From an uncultured archaeon (GTDB lineage Archaea; Thermoproteota; Nitrososphaeria; Nitrososphaerales; CALBXV01), in contig CALBXV010000041.1 of the NCBI GenBank assembly GCA_937890045.1, forward strand, positions 1-23,447: a DNA stretch of 23,447 nucleotides, read 5' to 3'. A program made the position numbers and the translations under genes. The notes beneath the pieces are model-generated. The model did no database searches. It had not been told where the DNA came from and saw only the letters and a program-made list of their open reading frames with translations. Below are positions 1 through 7,339 of this stretch, piece by piece. The number at the start of each line of letters is the position of its first letter. Position 1 is the stretch's first letter.

Positions 1-783
1 TAAATTGATTAATTTAAACTGCTTTTGTGGTTCCTTTAGATACTTTTCTACCAATCCGTCCTTTAGATTCTTCTTGTACTGTAACAATATATCTTCATTA
101 AAGTCCCGTATTCTGTAGTAACGCTCATCTGGAATTTTCCATTGTTTTATACGATTAAGCTTTTTGCCTTTCTTTACCATATTCATTATCTCAACTAGTG
201 CTGAAACGCTTTCCTTTATAACTTTACACCCAACAGTGTGTACATTGTCTCCTTTCTCAATATGAGGTCTTACATGAGTGATAATATCTCCTGTATCTAC
301 TCCTACATCAATATGAAGAATTGTTGAGCCAACATATTGGAGCTCTTTATTTACAAATGGCCAAAAATTTGTGGCAGCCCCACGGTAATAAGGTGAAAGC
401 CCTAAATGAAGATTTATAAAATGACCTGGGAGCAGAAGAGAAAGTAGAGGTTCCTTTATAATAGAGGTCCCAAAGACAAACATCATATCCGGTTTGAAAT
501 CCTTTACAACATTATATACATACGGAAGGTTCACTTCTTTATAAAGTATAGGAAGAGTTTTGGCATTAAAATAATCGTTCCCAGAAAAGAAATTCCCCTC
601 TGTCTCATATCGCAAGGAAAAATGCTCTTCAAACTTAGATAGTGGTTTATCACTCACATTTTTATCTACAGCGTCATTTTCGCTTGACTCGCATACTATA
701 AGTGCATCGTCTACATTTTTTGCCAGTATATTTGCAAGAAATTTATGCCTGATTGCATTGCGTGTAAATATAACTATTTTCAT
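1..783 (-). CDS. Formyltransferase (Fmt/ArnA N-domain-like), 3' end off the left edge
   Basis: This open frame has no stop inside the window: ATG at 783-781 and 261 codons read to base 1. It looks like an N10-formyltetrahydrofolate-dependent formyltransferase of the kind that formylates sugar amines or sugar-nucleotide amines. The family signature is at residues 124-135 (NLHLGLSPYYRG, with N124 and H126 matching the catalytic Asn and His), and the DxGxDTGDI segment at 159-167 supplies the catalytic Asp (D163). An N-terminal Rossmann-like half (MKIVIFTRNA start) fits the fold. Known members are about 250-300 residues, so little is missing. Its ATG overlaps the TGA of the upstream deacetylase (ATGA, 780-783), so translation is probably coupled. 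The neighbourhood points to a surface amino sugar rather than initiator tRNA as acceptor; the exact substrate is inference. Confidence 0.85.
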   Translation of the reverse strand, partial: MKIVIFTRNAIRHKFLANILAKNVDDALIVCESSENDAVDKNVSDKPLSKFEEHFSLRYETEGNFFSGNDYFNAKTLPILYKEVNLPYVYNVVKDFKPDMMFVFGTSIIKEPLLSLLLPGHFINLHLGLSPYYRGAATNFWPFVNKELQYVGSTILHIDVGVDTGDIITHVRPHIEKGDNVHTVGCKVIKESVSALVEIMNMVKKGKKLNRIKQWKIPDERYYRIRDFNEDILLQYKKNLKDGLVEKYLKEPQKQFKLINL

Positions 784-1775
784 ATTTTTATTATTTTTTC
801 CTGCATTGAATGCAGAGTTTCTTTAAGTTTATTATAATCATCTCTACTTGTAGGTACATGTCTTCCAAGTTCAAGGGGTGACGTTTCCTTTGTATTTACT
901 ATATTTTCAATTGAAAAGGCTATTTTATATTCATTTGTCTTTTTTATCAAAGCGCTCATAGACAGACAATCTTTTTGTTTTCCCAATGGGTAACTCAAAG
1001 ATATCACCGGAATATTAAATTCAGTCTCAAGGTATTTTTTAGGATCTATCATTTCTTTTTCAAAATCTTCTTTGGTAAGTTCTGTTGCTGCAACAGAAAT
1101 GTGAGAGAATGAATGCGTTCCGATTGAATGACCCATGTTTATAATTTCCTTTATTTTTCCGCTCGTGAGATGTATTATTTCAAGAGCATTCGGATACTTT
1201 TTTAAAAACAAATTTCTATAAATATATAAGAGGATATCTCTTTCTTCCTTGTATCCTAATTTATATCTTAAAGTATTTTTTATTTTAAATATAACCTCCC
1301 ATTGATTATCTGTTTTTTTATTAAATTTTATGTCATATTCTTTAAGATTTATTCCAAGATCTTTAAAAGCCCTACGATAGGCCCCCAAAAACCCGTCTAT
1401 GCCGAAAGCTGCAAGACAATAATGTACTATGAAAGGATTTATCGGCAATTTCTCTTCCAGAATACATGTTGGTACAAAAAAGACCCCTTTTATATCATTC
1501 TCAGCAAGAATTTTGGCTGCTTCATAGTGATCTGACAGAGCATCGTCAAATGTTAGAAGAATATTCGGTTTTGTGCCATCAAATTCAAAATCGCTGTAAG
1601 AAAACTTGTAGGCATCATCAAGAGAAATAATATTATATTCCTGTTTTAACATTTTTATGTGTTTGCGAAATTCATTTATATTATTTCCTAAAATACGCGG
1701 AAAGAGATTTTTATCCTCACTTGTGGGAATATAATGATAGCTAATCGCAAGATATCCGTTGTTTATATTTTTCAT
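780..1775 (-). CDS. Polysaccharide deacetylase (NodB/CE4 family)
   Basis: The 331-residue protein has the NodB homology domain. Motif 1 is TFDDA at residues 75-79, giving the catalytic Asp (D77) and a metal Asp (D78). Motif 2 is HSFSH at 221-225, giving the two metal His. A later SYPLG at 261-265 sits where motif 3 is expected but lacks the usual Arg. A long insert of about 110 residues separates motifs 1 and 2. There is no signal peptide, so it probably acts in the cytoplasm or at the inner face on a sugar or lipid-linked intermediate rather than on wall peptidoglycan. It would remove an N- or O-acetyl group; next to a formyltransferase, deacetylation followed by formylation of the freed amine is attractive but inferred. 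It overlaps both neighbours by 4 bp (ATGA). Confidence 0.87.
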   Translation of the reverse strand: MKNINNGYLAISYHYIPTSEDKNLFPRILGNNINEFRKHIKMLKQEYNIISLDDAYKFSYSDFEFDGTKPNILLTFDDALSDHYEAAKILAENDIKGVFFVPTCILEEKLPINPFIVHYCLAAFGIDGFLGAYRRAFKDLGINLKEYDIKFNKKTDNQWEVIFKIKNTLRYKLGYKEERDILLYIYRNLFLKKYPNALEIIHLTSGKIKEIINMGHSIGTHSFSHISVAATELTKEDFEKEMIDPKKYLETEFNIPVISLSYPLGKQKDCLSMSALIKKTNEYKIAFSIENIVNTKETSPLELGRHVPTSRDDYNKLKETLHSMQEKIIKI

Positions 1776-3172
1776 GAAAGAAATTTTAATATGTTATGAG
1801 CTATTCTCTCACCTGCTTTACCGTCAACCTTCCAGCACATCTTATCACGAAGTTTCTTTACATTATCTTTATTTGCTTTTGGATCTTTTAAAAATTCATT
1901 TATAGCCTCTAGAAGCTCATTTTTGTTTTCCACCTGTCTTACTCCTTTTGTTTTAAGAACATGCTTGTAGTGAGAATAATGTTGAAATCTTCTGATGCTT
2001 TTGGAAAAGGGAGGATTCTGATAACCATCAAAGTTGACATTGATAATTGGTTTTAGATATACACTTGCTTCAACAGAAACACTTGAATATGCATTGACTA
2101 TAATGTCAGCATGGTAAATACAATTTAAAAAATGTGCAATGGAGTCAAAATTCGGATACCATGCGTGAGCAGACTGACCAAAAATCTTTTTTGGTTCAAT
2201 CCAGTCAGTGTAGATAAACTTTTCTCCAGCAAATTTATCAAATTTATCATGGTCAGATTTTACCCCCGGATATGGTCTTAGAAATATCTGCGACGGAACT
2301 GAAAGTTCGTTCTCTTTAACAAATTTAAGGATTATGTCAACAGTATCTCCGTCATATGGAGAGTATTTTGTCCCAGATGCGAAGAAAATGATTTTTCTGT
2401 TCTTATCCAGTCCGAATTTACTCAAAAATTCATTCCTACTCATCAAAAGCTTATTGTATGTAAAAATATCATAAAAGGAAGCTCCTGTAACAATAATATC
2501 GCTTTCTTTATAGTCCTGCAGCTCTATTGCCTCTTTCTTGTTGACTTCATTCCACACCATCAGTTTATCTGCTCTTAGGGGCTCAAACTTCTTTGGAAAA
2601 TGATCCCAGCTTCCGGGCATACCGATTGTCATAATTCTCTGGCGCCGCGCTTCCCGAATCACAGTCACATCCTGCATGCTATGAACGTCAGGAACAAAGA
2701 CAAGATCTGGTTTGTGTCTGTCAAAAATTTCTTTGTAAGGTCTTTTTCTGTAAACTAAGCTGTCAATCCTTGGCATGATATAATCTCTGACAAATTTGGA
2801 CTTTCCAAGTGTATTGGAGATAAAAAGTTTAAGATAATATAAATAATTTCTCCCTCCGGCAGCTGGAATATCAATCCGTACTCCCATAGATGCAAACAGG
2901 CGCGCACCTTCCGTGAAATTAAGATATGTTGCCATAAATGTATATACTCTTTGTAAAAAATTCCCATGCCAAGAAATTACAATCGGCTCTATTATTACAT
3001 TCTCTTCCCCTAAATCTTTCTTAACGTCCCCATATGCCTGATGTGTAACGAGTATAACAATCTTTAATCCTCTTTTTTTCAAAAGATCAAATACTCCATT
3101 TGGAATGAGAAAAAAGTTCCTTATTATAATAGGAGATGATACGCTTATAAATATACATTTGGTGCTTTTCAT
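1772..3172 (-). CDS. GT-B-type surface carbohydrate biosynthesis transferase, paralogue 1
   Basis: 466 residues resembling capsule/CDP-glycerol glycerophosphotransferase-like GT-B proteins. Motifs shared with the window's paralogues are SWDH at residues 188-191, WNEVNKKEA at 207-215, TGASFYD at 229-235, an RPYP segment where others have RxHP, then AYSSVSVEAS and a C-terminal CWKVDGKAGERIA. The first 180 residues would be the acceptor-side Rossmann lobe and the rest the nucleotide-sugar lobe. No signal peptide or membrane segment is obvious, so it is probably cytoplasmic or peripheral. It heads the leftward set transferase-deacetylase-formyltransferase, linked by an ATGA overlap. The start has only a weak Shine-Dalgarno (TTGAGAGT). 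Donor and acceptor are unknown; a CMP-, CDP- or UDP-activated donor is possible. Confidence 0.75.
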   Translation of the reverse strand: MKSTKCIFISVSSPIIIRNFFLIPNGVFDLLKKRGLKIVILVTHQAYGDVKKDLGEENVIIEPIVISWHGNFLQRVYTFMATYLNFTEGARLFASMGVRIDIPAAGGRNYLYYLKLFISNTLGKSKFVRDYIMPRIDSLVYRKRPYKEIFDRHKPDLVFVPDVHSMQDVTVIREARRQRIMTIGMPGSWDHFPKKFEPLRADKLMVWNEVNKKEAIELQDYKESDIIVTGASFYDIFTYNKLLMSRNEFLSKFGLDKNRKIIFFASGTKYSPYDGDTVDIILKFVKENELSVPSQIFLRPYPGVKSDHDKFDKFAGEKFIYTDWIEPKKIFGQSAHAWYPNFDSIAHFLNCIYHADIIVNAYSSVSVEASVYLKPIINVNFDGYQNPPFSKSIRRFQHYSHYKHVLKTKGVRQVENKNELLEAINEFLKDPKANKDNVKKLRDKMCWKVDGKAGERIAHNILKFLS

Positions 3173-3191
3173 ACTCTCAATAATGTGTAAC

Positions 3192-3219
3192 TTGAAATAA
3201 ATACTGATAGTTCTATTAT
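3192..3219 (+). promoter_or_regulatory. Candidate sigma-70-type promoter for the nonulosonate cassette
   Basis: In the 88-bp gap between divergent genes, TTGAAA (3192-3197) and TATTAT (3214-3219) are spaced by 16 bp, ahead of the ATG at 3261. The -10 box is the first part of a perfect inverted repeat. No Shine-Dalgarno precedes the first gene. Confidence 0.45.
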
Positions 3220-3236
3220 GTTAATAATACATAATA
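3214..3236. repeat. Perfect 8-bp inverted repeat over the promoter (candidate operator)
   Basis: TATTATGT (3214-3221) and ACATAATA (3229-3236) are perfect inverted copies separated by 7 bp (TAATAAT). The left arm contains the -10 hexamer of the rightward promoter, so a dimeric regulator bound here could block it and possibly affect the divergent leftward operon. Palindromes arise easily in AT-rich DNA, so this is only a candidate. Confidence 0.35.
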
Positions 3237-3260
3237 AATCCATATAAATCTGCATTTTAT

Positions 3261-4145
3261 ATGAAAACAATAAAAATCGGGAACAGAAAAATCGGGGAAA
3301 AATATCCAGCCTTTGTGGTAGCAGAAATTGGCATTAATCATAATGGAGATGTTAAACTCGTAAAACAATTGATTGATATAGCAAAGATCTCTGGATGTGA
3401 TGCTGTTAAGTTCCAAAAAAGAGATCCTGAACTTTGCGTACCAATGAATCAGCGCAAGAAGAAAAGAGAAACGCCGTGGGGATATATTACATATATGGAT
3501 TACCGCTACAAGGTGGAGTTTGGAAAGAAAGAATACAAAGAGATCGACAGATACTGCAGAGAAAAGGATATTATGTGGTTTGCATCAGTATGGGACAAAA
3601 ATTCTGTGGATTTTATGGACCAGTTCGATACCCCATGTTTTAAAATACCATCAGCTGCTTTGACTGACGATGAATTACTCTTGCATATTAAGAAAAAGAA
3701 GAAGCCTGTTATACTGTCAACTGGAATGAGTGACTTACCTCTAATAAAACACGCGATTAAAATTCTGGGTGAGAAAAATTTAATCATACTTCATGCCAAT
3801 AGTACCTATCCTGCAAAGATTGAGGAGTTAAACTTAACAGGTATAAATACACTTAAAAGAAAGTTCCCCAAAATACAGGTTGGATATTCCGGACATGAAG
3901 CAGGAATAAATACTACATATGCTGCCGTCGTACTTGGCGCTCCTGTAATTGAAAGGCATATCACAATTGACAGAGCAATGTGGGGCACTGACCAGTCAGC
4001 GTCTGTTGAGCTTGAAGGTATGAGAAGACTGGTAAGATATATAAGACAATGGGAAGTTGCAAAAGGAGATGGAAATATAAAAATATACAAATCAGAACTG
4101 CCTATTATAGAAAGGTTGAGAAAAAACAAAGTAAAGTCTAAATAA
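3261..4145 (+). CDS. neuB: NeuB-family nonulosonate (sialate-type) synthase lacking the SAF domain
   Basis: The enzyme class condenses phosphoenolpyruvate with a hexose, N-acyl hexosamine or its 6-phosphate to give a nine-carbon keto acid. Family motifs seen are AEIGINHNGD (residues 21-30, PEP/metal Glu E22), DAVKFQ (47-52, K50), STGM (153-156), LHANSTYP (177-184), VGYSGHEAG (207-215) and ERHITIDR (231-238, metal His H233) followed by WGTDQSAS (241-248). At 294 residues it stops just after the TIM barrel: the C-terminal antifreeze-like SAF domain of about 60 residues, present in classic NeuB (about 340-350 residues), is absent. It leads a five-gene plus-strand operon with a CMP-sugar synthetase 5 bp downstream. 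SAF-less relatives exist, so this is likely natural rather than truncation, but how the active site is closed is then unclear. The product (KDN, Neu5Ac-like or other) cannot be read from sequence. Confidence 0.88.
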   Translation: MKTIKIGNRKIGEKYPAFVVAEIGINHNGDVKLVKQLIDIAKISGCDAVKFQKRDPELCVPMNQRKKKRETPWGYITYMDYRYKVEFGKKEYKEIDRYCREKDIMWFASVWDKNSVDFMDQFDTPCFKIPSAALTDDELLLHIKKKKKPVILSTGMSDLPLIKHAIKILGEKNLIILHANSTYPAKIEELNLTGINTLKRKFPKIQVGYSGHEAGINTTYAAVVLGAPVIERHITIDRAMWGTDQSASVELEGMRRLVRYIRQWEVAKGDGNIKIYKSELPIIERLRKNKVKSK

Positions 4146-4150
4146 TAAAT

Positions 4151-4888
4151 ATGGAAGTCTTAGCAATAATACCCGCAAGAGGAGGGTCAAAGGGTATACA
4201 AGGAAAAAATATTTATCCGCTTCTTGGAAAGCCACTTATCGCATACTCAATAGAATCTGCATTAAATTCAAAACTTATAAATCGCACCATTGTATCAACA
4301 GATAATGAGAAGATAGCAGAAGTTTCAAAAGAGCATGGTGCAGAGATTCCGTTTATGAGGCCGAAGGAGCTCGCAGAAGACGACACTAAAGACCTTCCAG
4401 TTTTTCAGCACACACTTAAATATCTAAAAGAAAAAGAAAATTACCAGCCAGATTTTGTTGTGCATTTATGGGCAACATCCCCACTTAGAGTAAACGGTGA
4501 TATAGATAAAGCAATTGAGAAGATATTAAAAAACCAAAATGCGGATTCAATACGATCAGTTACAATTCCTTCAAAAACACCTTTCAAAATGTGGCGCGGA
4601 GATAAGGGAGAGTTTTTAACTCCAATAATGAAACAGGAGTTCAGCGACTATTACAAAGAAAATCTAGAACCCCATACTTCCCCAAGGCAAATTCTGCCGG
4701 AAGTTCTTACACAAACAGGATATTTATCTGTAATACGATACGATACAATTATGAAGAAAAATTCGATGCAGGGAGAAAAAATCTTACCGTTTTTCCATGA
4801 TGAAGATCTATATACAGAGTTTGATACCCCAAAAGACATTCCCTACACAGAATACGCTTTGAAAAAATATTCTGAAAAAAGTAGGTAA
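4151..4888 (+). CDS. neuA: CMP-nonulosonate synthetase (acylneuraminate cytidylyltransferase family), copy 1
   Basis: A 245-residue cytidylyltransferase that would activate the keto acid with CTP to a CMP-sugar, releasing pyrophosphate. The CTP-binding signature IPARGGSK is at residues 7-14, followed by GKNI and KPLIAYSI; STDNE near 49 and the SPRQILPEV segment are family landmarks. The C-terminal region reads TEFDTPKDI where many members have DIDTxxDF, a variant metal/closing motif. It lies 5 bp after the NeuB-like synthase and before the phosphatase, in the order synthase-cytidylyltransferase-phosphatase. It is one of three members in this window; similarity to the frameshifted copy at 20371-21109 is clear around LPEVLTQTG versus LPDVYVRPG. 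No Shine-Dalgarno is visible, so translation is probably coupled to the upstream gene. Confidence 0.9.
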   Translation: MEVLAIIPARGGSKGIQGKNIYPLLGKPLIAYSIESALNSKLINRTIVSTDNEKIAEVSKEHGAEIPFMRPKELAEDDTKDLPVFQHTLKYLKEKENYQPDFVVHLWATSPLRVNGDIDKAIEKILKNQNADSIRSVTIPSKTPFKMWRGDKGEFLTPIMKQEFSDYYKENLEPHTSPRQILPEVLTQTGYLSVIRYDTIMKKNSMQGEKILPFFHDEDLYTEFDTPKDIPYTEYALKKYSEKSR

Positions 4889-4891
4889 CTA

Positions 4892-4920
4892 TTGACATTT
4901 ATGAGAAGTTTTAGTATCAA
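4892..4920 (+). promoter_or_regulatory. Candidate internal promoter upstream of the HAD phosphatase
   Basis: In the 77-bp gap after the cytidylyltransferase stop, a perfect TTGACA (4892-4897) is followed at 17 bp by TATCAA (4915-4920). It could let the phosphatase-SDR-oxidoreductase part be made independently of the first two genes. Confidence 0.35.
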
Positions 4921-4965
4921 GCTAAGAGTTTGATATTTGACAAAATAAATATAAAGGAGATAAAA

Positions 4966-5502
4966 ATGAAAAATCTGCTTAAAAGACTGGCTAATGTGAA
5001 GCTCGTTGCTTTTGATTTTGACGGTATTATGACGGATGGATTTGTATATGTGGATTATAAAGAAAGAGAATCAGTAAGGTGCAGTAGGAAAGACGGCATG
5101 GGGATAAAAATGCTGAAAGAGGCCGGTATCAAAGTTGTAGTAATATCCACTGAAAGAAATCTCGTTGTACTCGCACGATGCAAGAAACTTAACATAGAAT
5201 GCGTGCAGGGAGTTGATACAGGAAAAGACAAACTTGATGTACTTAAAGATTTCTTGTCAAAACATAATCTTTCTCAAAAAGAAGTGTGTTATGTTGGCGA
5301 TGATATCAATGACATCGAGTGTTTGGATTTTGCAGAAGTTGGAATCACTGTTGCAGACGGAAATGAGGAAAATAAAAAAAACGCAGATTATATTACAGAG
5401 AGAAATGGTGGAAATCATGCGGTGCGCGAAATATGCGACTTAATTCTAAAATCAAGAAAGGAGGACAAGTCAAATGGAAATGCAAATGATAAAATTAGAT
5501 AA
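4966..5502 (+). CDS. KdsC/YrbI-type HAD phosphatase, probable nonulosonate 9-phosphate phosphatase
   Basis: A 178-residue type C0 HAD phosphatase (no cap domain, tetrameric in the family). The start is ATG 4966, chosen because AAGGAG (4954-4959) lies 6 bp upstream; an in-frame TTG at 4930 would put that site inside the gene. Motif I is DFDG with D17/D19, motif II is IST ending at T62, the motif III Lys is in GKDKL (87-90) and motif IV is GDDINDIE (111-118). After IST it reads E63, R71, K74, the spacing I recall for the specificity residues Glu56, Arg64 and Lys67 of the Bacteroides KDN-9-phosphate phosphatase, where KdsC proper has Gly-Arg. With a NeuB-like synthase and cytidylyltransferase just upstream, removal of the 9-phosphate from a nonulosonate is the best guess. 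Its last 29 bp overlap the SDR gene. Confidence 0.85.
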   Translation: MKNLLKRLANVKLVAFDFDGIMTDGFVYVDYKERESVRCSRKDGMGIKMLKEAGIKVVVISTERNLVVLARCKKLNIECVQGVDTGKDKLDVLKDFLSKHNLSQKEVCYVGDDINDIECLDFAEVGITVADGNEENKKNADYITERNGGNHAVREICDLILKSRKEDKSNGNANDKIR

Positions 5503-6253
5503 TCCCTATTCGATGTTTTCTCTGGAAGATAAAGTGGCAATTGTAACCGGTGGAAATGGAATGCTTGGAAAGGAATTTGTTAAAACACTTTCGGATGCAG
5601 GAGCTACTGTTTTTATTTTTGATATCATAAACGGTATTGATATCACTGACAAAAAACAAGTTTCTGAAAGGATAAAGAAAATCGTGAATGAACATGGCAA
5701 TGTTGATATACTCATCAACAATGCAGCACTTAATCCAAGAGTGGGCTCTGAGGCAGAAGAAATTGATAAATTTCAGTTCGGCCCGTATGAAGATTACCCT
5801 GAAGAGTTGTGGAACAAAGAAATAGCGGTAGGTCTCACAGGTGCGCAAATCTGCATACAGGAGACGGCAAAGACAATGATGAAGAAGAAAAATGGCGTTG
5901 TAGTCAATATATCTTCTGAATACGGTGTAGTAGCGCCAAACAATGATGTTTATGAAGAAGGATGCTTTAAGTCTATCGCCTACCCTACTGTCAAAAGCGC
6001 CATTCTAGGGCTAACAAGGGGTTGGGCGGGGTATCTAGCGCCTTATGGTATTCGGGTCAATACACTTGTCCCAGGAGGTGTATTTGCAGGCCAGGATGAA
6101 AGCTTTGTGGAAAAAAACAGAAAACTTAATATGCTTGGAAGAATGGCGAGTAAAGATGAATACAATGGAGCGATATTATTTTTGTGTTCAGAAGCTTCAT
6201 CTTTTATGACAGGATCTATGCTTGTCGTAGACGGCGGAAGAACAGCATGGTAG
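5474..6253 (+). CDS. Short-chain dehydrogenase/reductase (classical SDR)
   Basis: 259 residues, a classical NAD(P)-dependent SDR. The cofactor motif TGGNGMLG is at residues 25-32, NNA at 82-84, the catalytic Ser at about S148 (NISSEYG) and the YxxxK pair is Y170/K174. The last part has PGGVFAGQ and the usual GSMLVVDGG ending. AAAGGAGG at 5457-5464, 9 bp before ATG 5474, fixes the start among three nearby Met codons; this site lies within the end of the phosphatase gene. Position in the cassette suggests oxidation or reduction of a hydroxyl/keto group on the nonulosonate, its CMP form or a precursor. Paired with the following Gfo/Idh enzyme, an oxidation-reduction (epimerisation) is possible; this is inference. 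SDRs of similar type (PtmA) occur in legionaminate loci. Confidence 0.86.
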   Translation: MEMQMIKLDNPYSMFSLEDKVAIVTGGNGMLGKEFVKTLSDAGATVFIFDIINGIDITDKKQVSERIKKIVNEHGNVDILINNAALNPRVGSEAEEIDKFQFGPYEDYPEELWNKEIAVGLTGAQICIQETAKTMMKKKNGVVVNISSEYGVVAPNNDVYEEGCFKSIAYPTVKSAILGLTRGWAGYLAPYGIRVNTLVPGGVFAGQDESFVEKNRKLNMLGRMASKDEYNGAILFLCSEASSFMTGSMLVVDGGRTAW

Positions 6254-6266
6254 GAAAGGAGGTTTT

Positions 6267-7253
6267 ATGAAATTTTTAATTTGCGGACTTGGTAGTATTG
6301 GAAAGCGTCACATGGAAAACTTAGAATCCCTTGGATATAAATGCGAGGACATAGGAGTATACAGAACAAACAAGGGCACACAGTCTTTCGGTGATAATTT
6401 ATTGACAGACCATTATAATAGGCACAGAGTTCATACAAATTTAGAAGAAGCTCTTGCGTGTGAGTATGATGTTGCATTCATTACAAACCCGACATCACTT
6501 CATGTAAAAACAGCACTTGAAACGGCAAAAGCCAGATGTCATTTGTTCATAGAAAAACCATTGTCGCATACGATGGATGGAGTTGATGAGCTTATAAAAT
6601 GCACAGATGCAAGAAACTTGAAGTCTTATGTTGCATATAATTTCCGTTTTCATCCGCTGCTTATGTGCATAAAAAATTATTTAGACAATAATCTTTTAGG
6701 TAAAATCATATCAGTACATGCAAAACTCTCGGAGAGAATTACAAAATGGCATTCTTGGGAGAATTACAGTATTTCTTATGCAAGCAGAAAGTGTCTCGGC
6801 GGAGGTGTTGTATTGACCCAAAGTCATGAGATTGATTATTTATACTGGTTTTTTGGAAAACCTGAATGGGTGTTTGCCGCAGGAGGAAAACAGAGCAATC
6901 TTGATATTGATGTTGAGGACAGTGCAGAGATTATTATGCAATTTAAGAATAAAACAATCGCATATGTTCATCTTGATTACATAAAGGATCCGCCGGAGAG
7001 ATCGCTTGAGATTATCGGTACACATGGGAATATACACTGTGATTTTTTCAAAAGCAGTATAACCGTCAACCCACAGAATAATCTCAATGAGACACTGCAG
7101 AGATTTGATAGAAATGATATGTACATTGAAGAATTGCAAGAATTCTTGGATTGCATAAAAAACGACAGAGAGACGCCAGTTGATCTTAAACAAGGCAAGG
7201 ATGTTCTTAAAATCCTGCTTGCTATAAAAAGATCTATGATAGGAAATCTATGA
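6267..7253 (+). CDS. Gfo/Idh/MocA-family NAD(P)-dependent oxidoreductase
   Basis: 328 residues with an N-terminal Rossmann fold (GLGSIG at 7-12), the family EKP motif (96-98, Lys97) and the catalytic HxxD pair H187/D190 in SHEID, then the C-terminal beta-sheet domain. It would oxidise or reduce a ring hydroxyl of a sugar or nucleotide sugar. The start is supported by AAAGGAGG at 6255-6262, 4 bp upstream. It is the last gene of the cassette and is followed by a strong terminator. Its 3' end is unusual: a 14-bp tandem duplication (7233-7260) covers the stop codon, so the protein ends in Ser-Met-Ile-Gly-Asn-Leu, whereas with a single repeat copy it would end Ser-Met-Ile-Gly-Lys-Lys. Confidence 0.88.
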   Translation: MKFLICGLGSIGKRHMENLESLGYKCEDIGVYRTNKGTQSFGDNLLTDHYNRHRVHTNLEEALACEYDVAFITNPTSLHVKTALETAKARCHLFIEKPLSHTMDGVDELIKCTDARNLKSYVAYNFRFHPLLMCIKNYLDNNLLGKIISVHAKLSERITKWHSWENYSISYASRKCLGGGVVLTQSHEIDYLYWFFGKPEWVFAAGGKQSNLDIDVEDSAEIIMQFKNKTIAYVHLDYIKDPPERSLEIIGTHGNIHCDFFKSSITVNPQNNLNETLQRFDRNDMYIEELQEFLDCIKNDRETPVDLKQGKDVLKILLAIKRSMIGNL

Positions 7254-7260
7254 TAGGAAA
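7233..7260 (+). repeat. 14-bp perfect tandem duplication across a stop codon
   Basis: TCTATGATAGGAAA occurs twice back to back (7233-7246 and 7247-7260). The unit is not a multiple of three; the TGA stop of the oxidoreductase is formed inside the second copy. Replication slippage is the simplest cause. Confidence 0.9.
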
Positions 7261-7285
7261 AAAGTAGTTGAGTTTCTAATTTAAA

Positions 7286-7324
7286 TCCCCCAAGTTCGTG
7301 CATACGAATTTGGGGGACTTTTTT
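7286..7324 (+). terminator. Rho-independent terminator ending the nonulosonate cassette
   Basis: A 13-bp stem (TCCCCCAAGTTCG at 7286-7298 with CGAATTTGGGGGA at 7305-7317, one G-U pair) closes a 6-base loop and is followed by CTTTTTT (7318-7324). It lies 32 bp after the plus-strand stop and 15 bp from the stop of the convergent gene, so it may also serve the minus strand, where the trailing sequence has only a short T run. Confidence 0.88.
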
Positions 7325-7339
7325 ATATGACAAAATAAT

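Noticed and set aside
4930..4965. TTG start extending the HAD phosphatase by 12 residues
   Set aside because: AAGGAG lies 6 bp before the ATG at 4966 and the conserved family start fits the shorter protein.
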